This document shows positions 10,978 through 22,544 of a DNA stretch of 64,000 nt, one piece after another (position 1 is the stretch's first letter; every line of letters begins with the position of its first letter). The notes under the pieces were generated by a model. The model had not been told where the DNA came from. It worked only from the letters and a program-made list of their open reading frames with translations, and did not search any database. Origin of the DNA: Siphonodentalium dalli (Eukaryota; Mollusca; Scaphopoda; Gadilida; Siphonodentaliidae); NCBI GenBank assembly GCA_032622095.1, contig CP136064.1, positions 141,067,954-141,131,953 on the forward strand, given 5' to 3'. The translations under genes and the position numbers were made by a program.

Positions 10978-11306
10978 AGCTCCGTGGTCCAGTGGTTAGA
11001 GTGTCGGACTTGTATTCGCTGTAAACACATCGATATGGGTTCACAGCGCGTTGCCGGTCATTGAGTCTCCACATAGCAGTGGCTTGGCCGCTTTGACTGA
11101 TGATGTGCAATTGTCGGATTGCTTGCTGTTTAAAAACCCGCGCCAAGTGTGACCCTTGAGCAAGGTCGCTCGTACTAGAGCAGCACCCGCAATGGCTGCA
11201 GCTGGTTCATTGGTTGGCTTGTACAAATGACTGGGGTAATATTGTACCAAGCTTATTAGAGCAAGTAATTGGTTAATCGCTATATAAAACTGGTCATTAT
11301 TATTAA
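10978..11306 (+). mobile_element. tRNA-derived SINE
   Basis: The head GTGGTCCAGTGGTTAGAGTG matches a pol III A box (TGGTCCAGTGG), and GGGTTCACAGCG about 45 bases later is a degenerate B box. The body contains GACCCTTGAGCAAGGTCGCTC, then CTGGGGTAATATTG and GCTATATAAAACTGGTC, and ends in an ATT tail (11297-11305). This head-body-tail order is typical of invertebrate SINEs. I could not identify its target duplication. It has no complete cloverleaf and is not counted as a tRNA gene. Confidence 0.8.
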
Positions 11307-13123
11307 TGGCATAAAATAAATGTATTTTTGTTTTGAAAAGTTCATTCTGATTCTAGCAGAGAATTTGAGTCTCATTGAGGGAAGGAATAAATGAGTTAAC
11401 AATAGAATAATACTGAGGTATGCAATTGCTGCTTCCGATACCACCAAGCTTACAGCAAGTGTTGCTAAAAATAAAAGCGCTGACCTGTAACATGAGTCCG
11501 TGCATGAGAAAGCATATGATATTTGGATAAAAAATTGACGAGCAATAGAATGACACCAATAACTCATTTCCCACCAAAATGGACATAGAACATTATAGCG
11601 CTCATCCGACGACATGTTAGACACACCTGTGCTCGTTATCCTGTGTCTAAATAATGTCGTGCTAGAGTGCATGTGTACTGTAAGGACATGCATTGTGTGG
11701 CTGATAGTGGGGGCACACATTTATGACTAATTATTGCAAATACCGTCTGAATACGCAAGGCATTTATTGGTGTCTACTACATCATAATTTATATGTCCCA
11801 AATAGACAAATAGACATGCAGAATTTATAAAACGATTACTAGTGCATATTGTTTCTGCGCCCGACGAGTCGCGGCACGCGTGCATATTTCCAATATCCGA
11901 GGTAGTCTCATCTGTGCTTTCGTTCGAAGTTGATTTGGCAAATAACAACTTCTAGACTATGCTAAATGCATTAGCAATTCAGCAAATGGACACATAATAC
12001 TTGCATCGCATGCAAAATGTCCAACAAATATCAATTGTTCAACAGCTATGTGTCGACAAATTTCTCACGGCAGAGACAGATATTATATGAGACCGTTCCT
12101 CACTTTAATACACTATAGCACAATTGCCTTTAAGGTGTTCACATATGTGCGCACTCCCCCAAGTCAAGTTGACCTGATTGGTTGGCATATTATAATAACA
12201 AATATATCATTCTGTTAATTGTGATATGATTTTCTCCCACCCCCTACACACTTTAGCACAGGCAGCCAGTGTGAGATAGCTGGGTGAGATTTCCCTGTCT
12301 CACATAACACGTGACCATCTATCTCACACCACCCACGTGACTGCTTTACCTATTTAATTAAGAGCCGGAACTAATTTAACAATCCGTCATCACGTTTTGT
12401 GTGAACTAAAACAGATCAAAACAATGGCGACCAACCAGTTACGCTTCACGTTTCAAGTAAATAAATACGGACGAATTCGTGGACGCTAATACAAATGGAG
12501 ATAAGCCTCAACTGTTAATCACGAAAAACCTTCAACATAACCTCACTTGCAGACACAGAGTTACATATATAACATGAAATATAAACGACTAATTTGTGAA
12601 CATATTCCATAAAACGAAAGACTCCCAAGCGAAACTGGCACATTTCGTAACAGGTAAACAATAGCCGCTTCACAAATGACGAACGAAATAATTCCACATT
12701 CGAACAGTTGTCATCGTCGAACGCGTCTAACTAACATTTGTCTATCATATATTCACATGTTTCCTTTTCAAATGGTATCGATATGGTCATTTCCGATGAC
12801 AAACACGGTTAGTCCAGTTGTATATACTTCATATAAATACGCGCGTTTCTCGGAATTTATGCAGGTGCAATGATGTGACGTGTCCGTGTCGTTTTCACAA
12901 TCTTGACCGTGTCGATTTCACTCTAACGTATTAACCCTGCGCGCACGGGTAACGCGCTTTGTTTTTATCGTATATACCTTTGGTATATACCGAAATCATC
13001 CCAGTTAATCACGAATATCGCATCAGATTTATCCCCAGATATACCGTTACGAAGCTACTGGAATGTGCCAAAGATTGGTATAAAAAAAAATCGGAATGAG
13101 GCTCTTGGGTTGGGAGAAAAATG
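11307..13123. other. No confirmed gene; candidate promoter near 12244-12460
   Basis: AT-rich spacer with only short open frames. At 12268-12345 GTGTGAGATAG and CTATCTCACAC form an 11-bp inverted repeat around ACACGTGACC, and a second CACGTG follows near 12332. Downstream, AAAACAATGGCGACC is a good animal start-codon context at 12424, opening 11 codons before CAAGTAAATA, which could be a splice donor. This could be a first exon but has no supporting downstream exon. Confidence 0.3.
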
Positions 13124-13271
13124 ATCCATCATGACCTGGGGTGTGGGATGGAAAAATCTCACCCTCGGGGCCAGATATTTGGTCCGGACACTCGGCAAGC
13201 CTCGTGTCCGGCCCAAATATCTGGCCCCTCGGGTGAGATTTTTCCATCCCACACCCCAGGTCATGATGGAT
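13124..13271. repeat. 148-bp near-perfect palindrome (foldback/MITE-like)
   Basis: The left arm, from ATCCATCATGACCTGGGG to CCGGACAC, is mirrored by GTGTCCGG to CCCCAGGTCATGATGGAT, leaving a loop of about 12 bases (TCGGCAAGCCTC). Only a few mismatches occur over about 67-bp arms. Both strands carry open frames simply because of the symmetry. It is probably a foldback element. Confidence 0.9.
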
Positions 13272-14939
13272 AATATTAATCTTTTAACCAGTTGTATATT
13301 GCTGGTCAACAGCTGAAAACCGGCAAATTTGTTGGTAGGGCACCTTCACAAATAGTCTTAACATACATACCAATTCCAGCAAGGCCAAGAATAATTTTCA
13401 TAAATAATATAGATTTACCTTCCAGAAAAGGTTGCCTTCAACTTGTTCTACCGAGTTTAGGGATATCTAAAAAACTAAGGTCCTTTTTGGATTTGGCCGC
13501 TCCACTAAAAACGTTGAAAATCTTACAAAATCACAACCGAAGACCTTCTACTACTACACTTCATTATTATAAATGTTTGAATTTAAACTCCCGTGCATAA
13601 TAACTTTTATTTGTACAGTGCACTGTTTCGAGGTGCCGGTCATGTGACATGCACTCATCCCGTGACTTTGGAGAAAGTTCCATAACTCCACTTTCGTTTA
13701 TGAACATACTCATGTAGAGTTACAGAACTTGACTAAGAATCTTCTGGAATATCCATATTAAAACTCAAATTTCAATCTTAAATAATATTTATCTGATAAA
13801 CCAAAAAAAACTACACCAGCGATATCCTTTAATTATACTGAGGAGACCATATGGGGCAAGTGTGGTATATGTAACTTCAGGGATGTTGTCAGCGGAGGCG
13901 TGTCAAAAAGGTCTCCAAGAAACGGTGATTCTAGATTCTGAAATATTTCTTGAATCGGATGATAAATACCAGAGATATGTGACCTTAAACATTGTGTCTT
14001 GAAGCTGTATCTCCTTCAAAACAAATAAATGTATGTATGACTTTTGTTAAAAATACTGAGGCAAACATATGGGTCAAATTTGGTCGACATCACTCCAGGG
14101 GAGTGCTCAGGGCATGAGTGTCAAAAAGTGGCCAAATTTTGTTTATGCCTCGATGATCATTATTTGTTGCTCCTGAAAGAATTTTGTAAATCAGTTGAGA
14201 AATGTCGAAGATATGGCAAATCCAAAATTTTATTCATAAATTTCTTGTGGATAAAGTGTTTGTTTCCAGTTCTTCTCCTGAACGAAGCCCAACAGCTGGA
14301 ATTGATTTAGGTGAGCATGATAAACATAGACAGAAGAAAAGTTTTATTTGTCAATTATTTTTCAGTAATTTAATTTTTTTTAAACTGAGCAAATTTAATT
14401 TTCTCAAAATGGAATGTTCAGGTGATCAATGATTCATTTTTTGTTTTAAATATTCTTTTTTATTCCTTAGACACAGGATCTCAGGGTGACGGGGCTGGAA
14501 TTTGGCATGCTAACAACCCTAAGGATGTAGGTCAGTGTTGGAGGGGTTAGAAGTTTGTCCGTCCTTGACTTGCAGATTTATCTCCCTTTATGTGCAAAAT
14601 ATGTGGTTGCTATATCTTGGAAAGTATAAGCAGACTCGAAATTTGGACCATATATATACATCTCAGTATGTCCTATTGCGTCCAAACATAACTAATTATG
14701 TCTGCACTTTCGCTACAGAGTTATCTCCGTATTGTACTATATGGAAGAAATGTTGTTGCCATATCTCCTCCTGAACGAGTCAGAACGACTCAACCTAGCG
14801 GCAAACGGTATGTACCAAATTGTTATAAGCATTGAGTCTTTAACAACTGGAGAATTTCGGTCAGTGCCAGTCCAGGCATGTTGTCAGAGGAGGGGCACCA
14901 AAATTCATCAAAAATATTTTGTTGTATTCTCATCAAACT
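13272..14939. other. Diverged interspersed repeats; no gene seen
   Basis: From about 13800 the sequence repeats a degenerate theme: TATCTCCTTCAAAAC, then CTGAGG...CATATGGGtCAA, then a G-rich phrase with GTGTCAAAAAGG. Versions are near 13845, 14005, 14060 and 14750, and the theme continues on the far side of the transposon at 16649-17200. Open frames here are short and unconvincing. Confidence 0.5.
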
Positions 14940-14991
14940 TACAGGTTTATGGGAGGCCAATTTCACATTTAATATTGAATTGAGCTTAAGC

Positions 14992-15236
14992 GCAAACAAT
15001 TGCGCTTAAGCGCAATTCATGGTTATATGTAACTAAACACCCCTGGTGAATAAATAGGTTTATCCATAACTCACCCTTCACCTGATCACATATCACCTAT
15101 ATTGTTTCCATTGGTTTGGATGGGTAGGGAGCTGGTCTAAATTACTTTATCAAAATGGCTACATATAACCATGAATTGCGCTTAAGCGCAATTCTGCGCT
15201 TAAGTGCAATGATTGCGCTTAAGCGCAATCATTAAG
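14992..15236. repeat. Cluster of ATTGCGCTTAAGCGCAAT palindromes
   Basis: Perfect or near-perfect copies of this 18-bp palindrome occur near 15000, 15176 and 15210, with degenerate versions adjoining. More variants lie near 16542-16608 at the other end of the same transposon. Subterminal repeats of this kind often bind transposase; that role is inferred. Confidence 0.85.
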
Positions 15237-16072
15237 TTATACATCAAGTCAGTACTTTATAATATTAGCCTTGTTCTAAGATTTCGACAGTAATCAGTTG
15301 AAATTACTTTTGCATTTTTCAAACTCGGTAATTTTACTTCCGGGTACGTTCTGCTACATTCGTGAAAATTACGATCATTTCCTGACACCTTTCTTAAATT
15401 TTCACACTTCTCATTCAAATATCATTAAATATATCACATATATTTAGTCATTACCATTTCCTACTATTAAAATAATAGTTCATTCACATTCATGCTCTTC
15501 GTCAGTTCACAATTCGTATGCATTGATTCATATTTGTCGAAAATTTCCGATAGCCTATTTTCATCCATTCAAAAATTTAATAGTTAAGCAGAGTCCATAC
15601 AGCGGTCTCTAGAGAACCAGGGAATTCCCAACTACTATTTTTACAACATCTCGGCCAATGGGGTCACTGGTTATGTGGGGTGATTCCATTCATTACTCTC
15701 GGCCACAATGTGCAATGAATGGAATGATCTGGCATAAATACGCCGGGCTACTCTCGCTGCACTTACGGCCGAGGTGGTGTAACTGCGAGCGTATTATAAT
15801 GGGACTAAACTTTCCGCGCAAAGTTCGGTTTTTCAACTGAGTCTGTTCGACATTCCAAATGTGACTTTTGTCAAATTTCCTCAATAAAAAATATGTTTTG
15901 TTTGCAGTTGTAACTAGATGCTGTTTTTGGATTACTCTGGTCACCAAAAATCGTTCCATCACATAGCCCAGTGTAATGAATGGAATCGCCCCACATGTAA
16001 AATAGAGGTGTTTCCCCAATAAGCGGAAGGAAATTATTTTTTTGTTTTCAAGAGACATAGATTTTATTGATA

Positions 16073-16276
16073 TTAAAACATACTCCTGTTTCTTGCAATC
16101 GCAGAGGTGGTTCCTTCAGCACTGCTTTCAGCTTCTTCTGATTCTCTTTGATTTCCGACTCGGAAATGACTCAAAAACAATTGAATTGATGATGTTAACT
16201 CTTCAAAAGTTGAACTTCGAAGAAAACGTTTTATGCGGTCAAGATTGGAAAGACACTGCTCCAATTCGCTTTCCAT
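16073..16276 (-). CDS. Unassigned 67-codon ORF inside the 14948-16640 transposon
   Basis: An ATG-initiated minus-strand frame with Glu/Ser-rich, charged composition (ESELEQCLSNLDRIKRFLRS, later GNQRESEEAESSAEG). It could be a fragment of a transposase or accessory protein, or chance. There is no motif to decide, and I cannot assign a function. Confidence 0.2.
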   Translation of the reverse strand: MESELEQCLSNLDRIKRFLRSSTFEELTSSIQLFLSHFRVGNQRESEEAESSAEGTTSAIARNRSMF

Positions 16277-16648
16277 GCCTATAACTTCTTGTGAACCATG
16301 TTGCTCAGCCCCATATACACATGTATTAACATTCGCTCTGCATTTCGAGTAACAAGGCTAATTGAAGACAAAATGTCATCAACATCATTGTTGTTCAATG
16401 ACATGATTGTTGCACACACTAACAGTAACACAGTTGACTGTTGAGTACTAGGCTAATTAAAACAGTGTAAAATTAGCCCCATGCTCCTCTTGCCTTGCTA
16501 GGTGATGCCCATAGTTTATGGGTAGGTTAGATAGTTGTTGATTGCGCTTAAGCGTAAATGCCCTATTTGTCCTTAAGTACAATATGTGGTATTTGCGCTT
16601 AAGCTCAATTCAATATTAAATGTGAATTTGGCCTCCCCCATACAGGTT

Positions 16649-17442
16649 GGCACCTCCTGAATTTTCTAAAGATCCTAGAGTACAATTGTTTCAATCCGAT
16701 TAAAAATGGCTGAGTCACGGTTGTCGGCCCTCATATGATGTCATTTTATTGGAAATGATGGTGTGAACATTTAGGACAATTTTGGTCATTGTTGAATAAG
16801 GGTAGGGGTCTAAATGGAGCCAATTAAATTTTGGGCCGATTGTCACCAAACTGAGTCGAGGACTCGGAATATATAGTCTCTGTGAGTCGCTTATCACAAA
16901 TATTCAAATGGTTCTCTGATCCGAATAAAAATATCAGAGTTATGGGCCCTCATTTGGGCATCTTGAGTATCTTGGCGCTATATCTCCTTCAAAACTAAAT
17001 GCATCTGTGCCAATAGTTGATAATCCGTTTTATTGGAAATGATGGTACGAACATTTGGGAAAATATTGATCAATGTCAAATAAGGGACAGTCAGGAGGTC
17101 AAAACGGGGCCAATTTTAGTGTTGTGTCTGATCGTCGACAAAATCAGAATATAAAGTCTCCGTGCGTCACTGATTACAAATACACAAACAGTTCCCTGAT
17201 CGCTTGGTAAATGACAATACTTTTCATGTAAAATTTTAATCTCGCCACAGTTGTCGCATTATTAAATTTATGAATCAAACAAGAGAACACAATCAGTCAA
17301 TGCATATTCGTGATATTCTAGTCTTACATTGACTAGAGTGCTGCATTACAAACTTAGTCAATCTACCTTGAATTGTTCAGCATTAATCAGTTGATCAAAT
17401 AAGTTCAATCAATCGAGAAATTGTTAATCGAAATGTTGTTTA
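16649..17442. other. Continuation of the diverged repeat interrupted by the transposon; no gene
   Basis: The phrases TATCTCCTTCAAAACTAAATG, GGAAATGATGGTaCGAACATTtgGGA and TCAAATAAGGG occur in two units about 295 bp apart (near 16750 and 17040). This is the same loose family seen at 13.8-14.9 kb. Confidence 0.5.
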
Positions 17443-17446
17443 TTAA

Positions 17447-17665
17447 CCCTCTCATGACTGGATCTTCCTTAAATTTCGCGTAAACTCTGTGCCAATGCAT
17501 TCTATTATATATATATATATAATACATTGGCCTAACAATATTTACCTTGACCTTGTAAGCCAGTACATTCTCTTATATATGCTAGGCTCCCTATGGGAGA
17601 CTCACATATATAAGAGAATGCATTGGCTCAGGATCTTTAATACTGTGCAGCTCCCGTTGAAAGGG
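17447..17665. mobile_element. TTAA-flanked MITE, possibly piggyBac-derived
   Basis: The 219-bp segment lies between TTAA at 17443-17446 and 17666-17669. Its ends read CCCTCTCA and, reversed, CCCTTTCA. Inside are two hairpins built on GCCAATGCATTCT/AGAATGCATTGGC-like arms. TTAA target duplication and CCC ends fit piggyBac-type MITEs, but the shared terminal match is short. Part of the same sequence (AAGAGAATGCACTGG...) recurs inside the element at 59679-61052. Confidence 0.45.
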
Positions 17666-17669
17666 TTAA

Positions 17670-18649
17670 TACTAATTAACTTTAAAATATATTTTATTTG
17701 AAGGTGCAAAATAAGCATCATTTATTTATTACTGAATGGGTACTATTTATAGCCACAAGTGACAGTCCCCACTGTGGCCCCTTGAGCACACCACACATAT
17801 TCGTATTGTCAGTGGGAGTTTCTCCGGGCGAGCGTGTTTTTAAATAAATCATGGGGATTGAGTTGCATGTCCATTCCATTGTAGTCTAGTCGATTTAGCC
17901 AATTTCGGAACCCAGAAGAAATTGTTACTGAATCGATTTTGGAGGCATGCGATGCGGGGAATACTGTAAATTAACAAATCCAAAATCCATGAAAGTCCAA
18001 TTTGGGGAAAAGTTTTTAGAGCTCCTGAAAGCCAAACAATGTTTCTACTAAAAACGTCAATTTTGGAATACCGAGTCTTGGCACTGATTTCATGGTTGCT
18101 TGGATGGTAAGTAAATACAAGGTGTATAGAGAGCTCCCTGAACCTGCCACCAGTAATTACAAATATTGAAATTAATTGTTTCTATTAGCGCTCTTAATAT
18201 CCAACATAAATGTTATCTGAGAGTCAAATGCTCTCCACCAAAGTGACTGTGCTATAAAAAGCTTTATCAAAGCGCTGTGACTTTAATACATGTGTTGAAT
18301 GTCCCCAGAGTGAGGTATTCTCTCTCAGTGTTATTCTTTGAATATCATTGTATTTTGTTGTAATGACTGGCAGGGGATTAATGTGTCATTTGTGATGGTG
18401 CTTTCCAGGATGCTCAACCTGTTGAATCAAAGAAAACTTCTGTCAATGTTGGCGCTATTAAAAGGCATCGCAACTATCATCGCTTGGTGTGACAGACAGA
18501 CAAGGCAGAATTTGAAACAGTTTCTCCTCAGGGAAATAGGGATTATCAAGTGATAGTGCGCACAGTGTGCTGTAGAGACTTCACAAAGGCATTGAAAATG
18601 AAAAACTGTAGCTCAACATTGCGAAGAAGTTCAATTTTTGTGATGAGCA
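17670..18649. other. No gene or clear repeat seen
   Basis: AT-rich spacer. A 71-codon plus-strand frame (18338-18553) has no recognisable features and I do not call it a gene. Confidence 0.5.
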
Positions 18650-20310
18650 ATGAATGGAATGATGAAATCCAAGATGGCCACTAGCAGTCATGTTTGTTTG
18701 CCAAATGATCCCAAATGAAATCCAAGATGGCCACTAGCAGTCATGTTTGTTTGCCAAATTACCCCAAAATTACTCGGTCCCATCTACATGTCAATATCAA
18801 AAGCCATGACAAAGCCATGACAAATTTCATATTGATCCGACCAAAGGTACGTCTTGAAGCCTGTGCCAAAGGATTTAGTCATGCAAAGAGTTTAATGGAG
18901 GAATGACCCCAAAATGACTCGTTCCCATCTAAATGTTAATGTTAACATCAATGACAAATTTCATGATGATCAGACGATCAGTTCGGCCTGTAGCCCATGC
19001 TACTGGATTGAATTTTGAAATAGCTGGCGGCCATGTTTTTTCGGCGAATAATCCCAAAATGACTCGTTCCCATCTACATGTCGATGTCAACAGCCATGAC
19101 AAATTTCATAATGATCCGAGCAAAGGTACGACCTGTAGCCTGTGACAAAGATTGAAATCCAAGATGACTGCTGGTGGCCATGTTTTTTTTGCCGAATGAC
19201 CCCAAAATGACTCGTTCCATCTACATGTCAATTTCAACAGACATGACAAATTTCATTCTGATCCAACCAAAGGTACAGCTTGTAGCCTGTGCCAAACGAT
19301 TTAGTCATACAAAGAGTAAAATCAAAGATTGCTGCTGTCAGCCATGTTTTATGGCCGAATGATTTCCCAAAATGACTCGTTCCCATCTACATGTCAATGT
19401 TAACATCCATGACAAATTTCATGATGATCTGACCAAAGGTACGACCTGTATCCCGTGCCAAATGATTTAGTTATGCAAAGAGTAAAATCAAATATGGCTG
19501 CCGGTGGCCATGTTTTGGCCGAATGACCCCAAAATGACTTATTCCCATCTAAATGTCAATATTAAAGAAACTCAATCCGATCAGACGCTCCTATATTACT
19601 ATTTCTTTGGCTTCGGGGGTAAAAAATATTTTAATCGAGTTGAGGGACCCACCCATCAAAGCTCAGAGTGATTAGATATCGATGTTTGAAGTTTGCTATT
19701 TCTATTGTTTGTGGACCAGAAGCACGTGGTCAAACGGACGAGGGTGCGGATGAAGATGGATAACTCTAAATTCAAGTGGTTATTATTACCAATTGATTTT
19801 AGAGTTATCCATCTTCATCCACATGGGAGCCTGTAACCCGTTTGAAATCCAAGATGCCATCGGCGGCATTGTTTTTTGGCCGAATGACCCCAAAATGACT
19901 TGTTTCCATCTACATTTCAATGTTTGCATCCATGACCAATTTCATGATGATCTGACCAAAGGTACAACTGCTAGCCCGTGCTCAAGGATTTAGTCATGCA
20001 AAGAGTAAAATCTAAGATGGCTGCTGGCAGCCAATTTTTATGGCCCAACGACCCCAAAATTACTCGTTCCCATCTACATGTCAATATTAACATCCCTGAC
20101 AAATTTTATGATGATCAGACAAACACTCCGGCCTGTAGCCCGTGCTAACAGATTGAATTTTGAAATCCAAGATGGCCCCTGGCAGCCATGTTTTTTTGCC
20201 GAATGATCCCAAAATGACTCATTCCCATCTACATGTCAGTGCCAACAGCCATGACAAATTTCAATGTGATCGAACCAAAGGTAGGACCTGTAGCCCGTGC
20301 TAAGGGAAAT
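18650..20310 (+). repeat. Tandem array, ~145-165-bp unit, at least nine copies
   Basis: The landmark ACTCGTTCCCATCTACATG recurs near 18773, 18918, 19060, 19210, 19375, 19539, 19899, 20058 and 20218. Each unit also holds AAGATGGC..GCCATGTTT, GACAAATTTCATGATGATC and ACCAAAGGTACGACCTGTAG. The large step between 19539 and 19899 is due to an inserted segment. After the array comes GACGGACGTCTCCATACACG and TGATCTAAAAATGC, resembling the tail of pearl/Helentron-like core-repeat elements, so the array may be the core of another such element. Confidence 0.9.
19565..19835. mobile_element. Short insertion with a hairpin inside the tandem array
   Basis: About 200-270 bp here do not match the array. It contains GGATGAAGATGGATAACTCT near 19752-19771 and the mirror AGAGTTATCCATCTTCATCC near 19801-19820, a stem of about 30 bp. 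It is probably a small MITE or a foldback fragment; boundaries are approximate. Confidence 0.5.
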
Positions 20311-20865
20311 TGTTGACGGACGTCTCCATACACGCACACACATGGATGACGGATACCAAGCCATTGAAATAGCTCAAACTTTACAAGTAAAGTTGATCTA
20401 AAAATGCATGAGGTGTTGTTTCAATTTTGAATGTCTGTAAGGTGTGAGCTGAGTGTGAAAATTCTCCCATCTAAACCAGGACACTATTGTTGTTATTTTC
20501 ATTTTGTATATGAAACGTTTTAATATTCCATGTATATAGTGTCAATAAAGAATAAAGAAATAAGAAAAAATATATATTGTTCAACTTGTAACAAAGGACA
20601 TACTGATAGTGTAAATTTTATTTGAATAACATGATAAATATCTCTTGAAAAATGATTGATAATTATAACATTGAAAGTCGTGCCCATGTTCAGAAAATGG
20701 AAAACGCACTGTTTTCCCGGAAGCTTCTACTAACTTCCACGCATTGCTATTCAATAAATTTTAAATAACATATCATAAATATTGGACATATAAAATGATT
20801 GAGATCTATAATATATATCTTGAAACTTCTGCTGTCTGTCTGTATGTATGCGTGTGTTATAAACT
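20311..20865. other. No gene seen
   Basis: AT-rich spacer between two arrays. It begins with the possible element tail described for the preceding array, then has simple AT-rich sequence with no open frame of note. Confidence 0.5.
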
Positions 20866-21165
20866 CGGAAACTGCTTGACCGGTCCAACTCAAATTTGGT
20901 ATGTAGGCCTATCTTGATCCCAGGAACAATATGGGCGGGTCCAATTTCATGTGTGAATGTCACCTTGCCCTCGCTCATATAGGAATCTTTCTGGACCTCG
21001 ACCAATCCGACTCAAATTTGGTATGTAGGCCTACTTTGATCCCGGAAACAATATGGGCGGGTCAAATTTCACCTTGCTCATATACGCTCACATAGGCAAG
21101 TTTCTGGCCCTCCACCGATCCAACTCAATTTTGGTATGTAGGCCTACTTTGATCCCAAGAACAAT
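20866..21165 (+). repeat. Three-unit tandem repeat, ~118-122 bp
   Basis: TTTGGTATGTAGGCCTA occurs near 20893, 21015 and 21132, with AACAATATGGGCGGGTCcAATTTC and CTCATATAGG following. A further diverged unit stands alone at 29755-29840. Confidence 0.85.
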
Positions 21166-21597
21166 ATAGTAGAGTCGCTTATGTACTTTCGTGGGAATTT
21201 ATTTGACAAATGTAGGGACTATGGTATTATGATAGGTATCACTTAATACTTTGCCGGAAAAAGTTTGTTAGACATCATGGGTCCGCGACAGGAGGGAATT
21301 ATGACATCACAAAGATGACATCATTGTCAGTTCAGTTCAGATGTAGGGTTGCCCTATAAAGAACTGATGAATTCATGCGCATATTTTTTAATTGCTGTAC
21401 ATTTTTTTCAGTAAGAGCAACTCATCAAGTAGTAGTACAAGTAGTAGTACAGCACCAAAATTCACAGGAGACTGTTATTCCAGTTAAAGATGGCTGCCAA
21501 TATGGCACAAGAAAATCAACAATTTTGGGATTTTCAAGAATCTCATGTTTGGTAGTGACTGTGAATTGTGATAATTCTGTAATAAAAAGGTATATGA
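21166..21597. other. Spacer downstream of the Penelope-like element; no gene
   Basis: The plus-strand frame 21375-21725 overlaps the antisense of the GIY-YIG domain and is not a gene. There is a short GTAGTA-rich stretch near 21430-21450. Confidence 0.5.
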
Positions 21598-22537
21598 CTA
21601 GAAGTCCTTCCTGTTCATACCGAGCGGGGTCAGGGTTCGGAGGGCGAAAATCCAGTGGATTTCGCGTGTTTTGCGGGGTTGGGTTCCCGATTCGCTCTCT
21701 GGGTCACAATTCAAGATCTCAATGACCTGATGTAGAAGGTCGCTTGTATCGTGGTCTGGTAGATTGAAGTGGAATGCTGCCTGAGTATCTCTGTTATGTC
21801 TAATGTCGGCCAGGTGTTCTGATAGGTGTGTTCTAAATTTGCGCTTTATAGTCTCCCCTATGTATTGGGAGTTGCATTTGTTGCATGTGAGTAGATACAA
21901 TTTTTCATTATAGACAATTGTATCGTGAGGGTCCCTTGAATCGCTTTTTGTTGTTTTTGCTTTTGAACCATTTTTGGTGTGGGATGTCCTTGCATATTGA
22001 GCAGTATTTCCGTTCACACGGTGTGAATGGGTTGGGAAAATGTCTTCCTGTGGTGCCTCTCGATTGTGGGAGATTGGCTTTAGTCAATATGTCTTTGAGG
22101 TTGGGTGGTCTGCGTCTCGCTAGGGGAGGTAGTTTTGGAAATAGACGTCGATATCGTATCGATGTCTGAAGTATAGGCCAGTGTGCCCTGATTAAATGGA
22201 ATGTTCGTGAAGATTCTGGGTGGTAGTCTGTGACAAACGGTATGACTGTGTTGTCATCAATTTTGGGTTTATCTATAAGCAGGTCTTTCCTGTTAAGTTT
22301 ACCTCCCTCAATCGCCGCTTGAACAATCGTGGTTTTGTTTAGCCCCGTACTACAAAGTGCTGGATGAATTTACAGGCATTTTCGTAGTAGTCAGTGACGT
22401 CACTACAGATTCTCCTGATACGTAGGAATTGACTGAATGAGATACCCTGGAATGTGGGTTTTGGGTGGCAGGAGTCTGCCATTAGGTACGCATGGCTGTC
22501 AGTCTTCTTTGTGAATAAAGTTGTTTTGATTCCCGTG
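21598..22537 (-). pseudogene. Penelope-like ORF, C-terminal part with GIY-YIG endonuclease
   Basis: After the insertion the reading resumes with TGIKTTLFTKKTDSHAYL, FQGISFSQFLRIRRICS and CKFIQHFVVRGY, then RRPPNLKDILTKANLPQS and a Cys-rich stretch. The GIY-YIG domain follows: YLLTCNKCNSQYIGETIKRK, RTHLSEHLADI, and a terminal EIHWIFALRTLTPLGMN. It stops at 21598-21600. Frames change within the region, so the coding sequence is not continuous. The endonuclease in intact relatives cuts target DNA for insertion. Confidence 0.8.
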
Positions 22538-22544
22538 GGGGTAC

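Larger units (their letters stand above)
14948..16640. mobile_element. Non-autonomous DNA transposon with 50-bp TIRs and 8-bp TSD
   Basis: The left terminus (14948-14997) and the reverse complement of the right terminus (16591-16640) agree at about 47 of 50 positions, sharing TTCACATTTAATATTGAATT. Both ends are flanked by TACAGGTT (14940-14947 and 16641-16648), an 8-bp target duplication consistent with hAT-like elements. No complete transposase is present. A minus-strand frame of 67 codons (16073-16276) starting MESELEQCL has protein-like composition but is unassigned. A smaller inverted pair (ATGTGGGGTGATTCCATTCA near 15673 and its mirror near 15975-15998) may be a nested element. Confidence 0.85.

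Noticed and set aside
10978-11050. tRNA gene
   Set aside because: A box is good but the B box is degenerate and no closed cloverleaf follows; SINE body and ATT tail are present.
15693-16058. 121-codon minus-strand ORF
   Set aside because: It spans a possible nested inverted-repeat element and has no protein-like features that I recognise.
18650-20310. CRISPR-like repeat-spacer array
   Set aside because: Whole ~160-bp units are repeated, without short repeats and unique spacers; the genome is eukaryotic.
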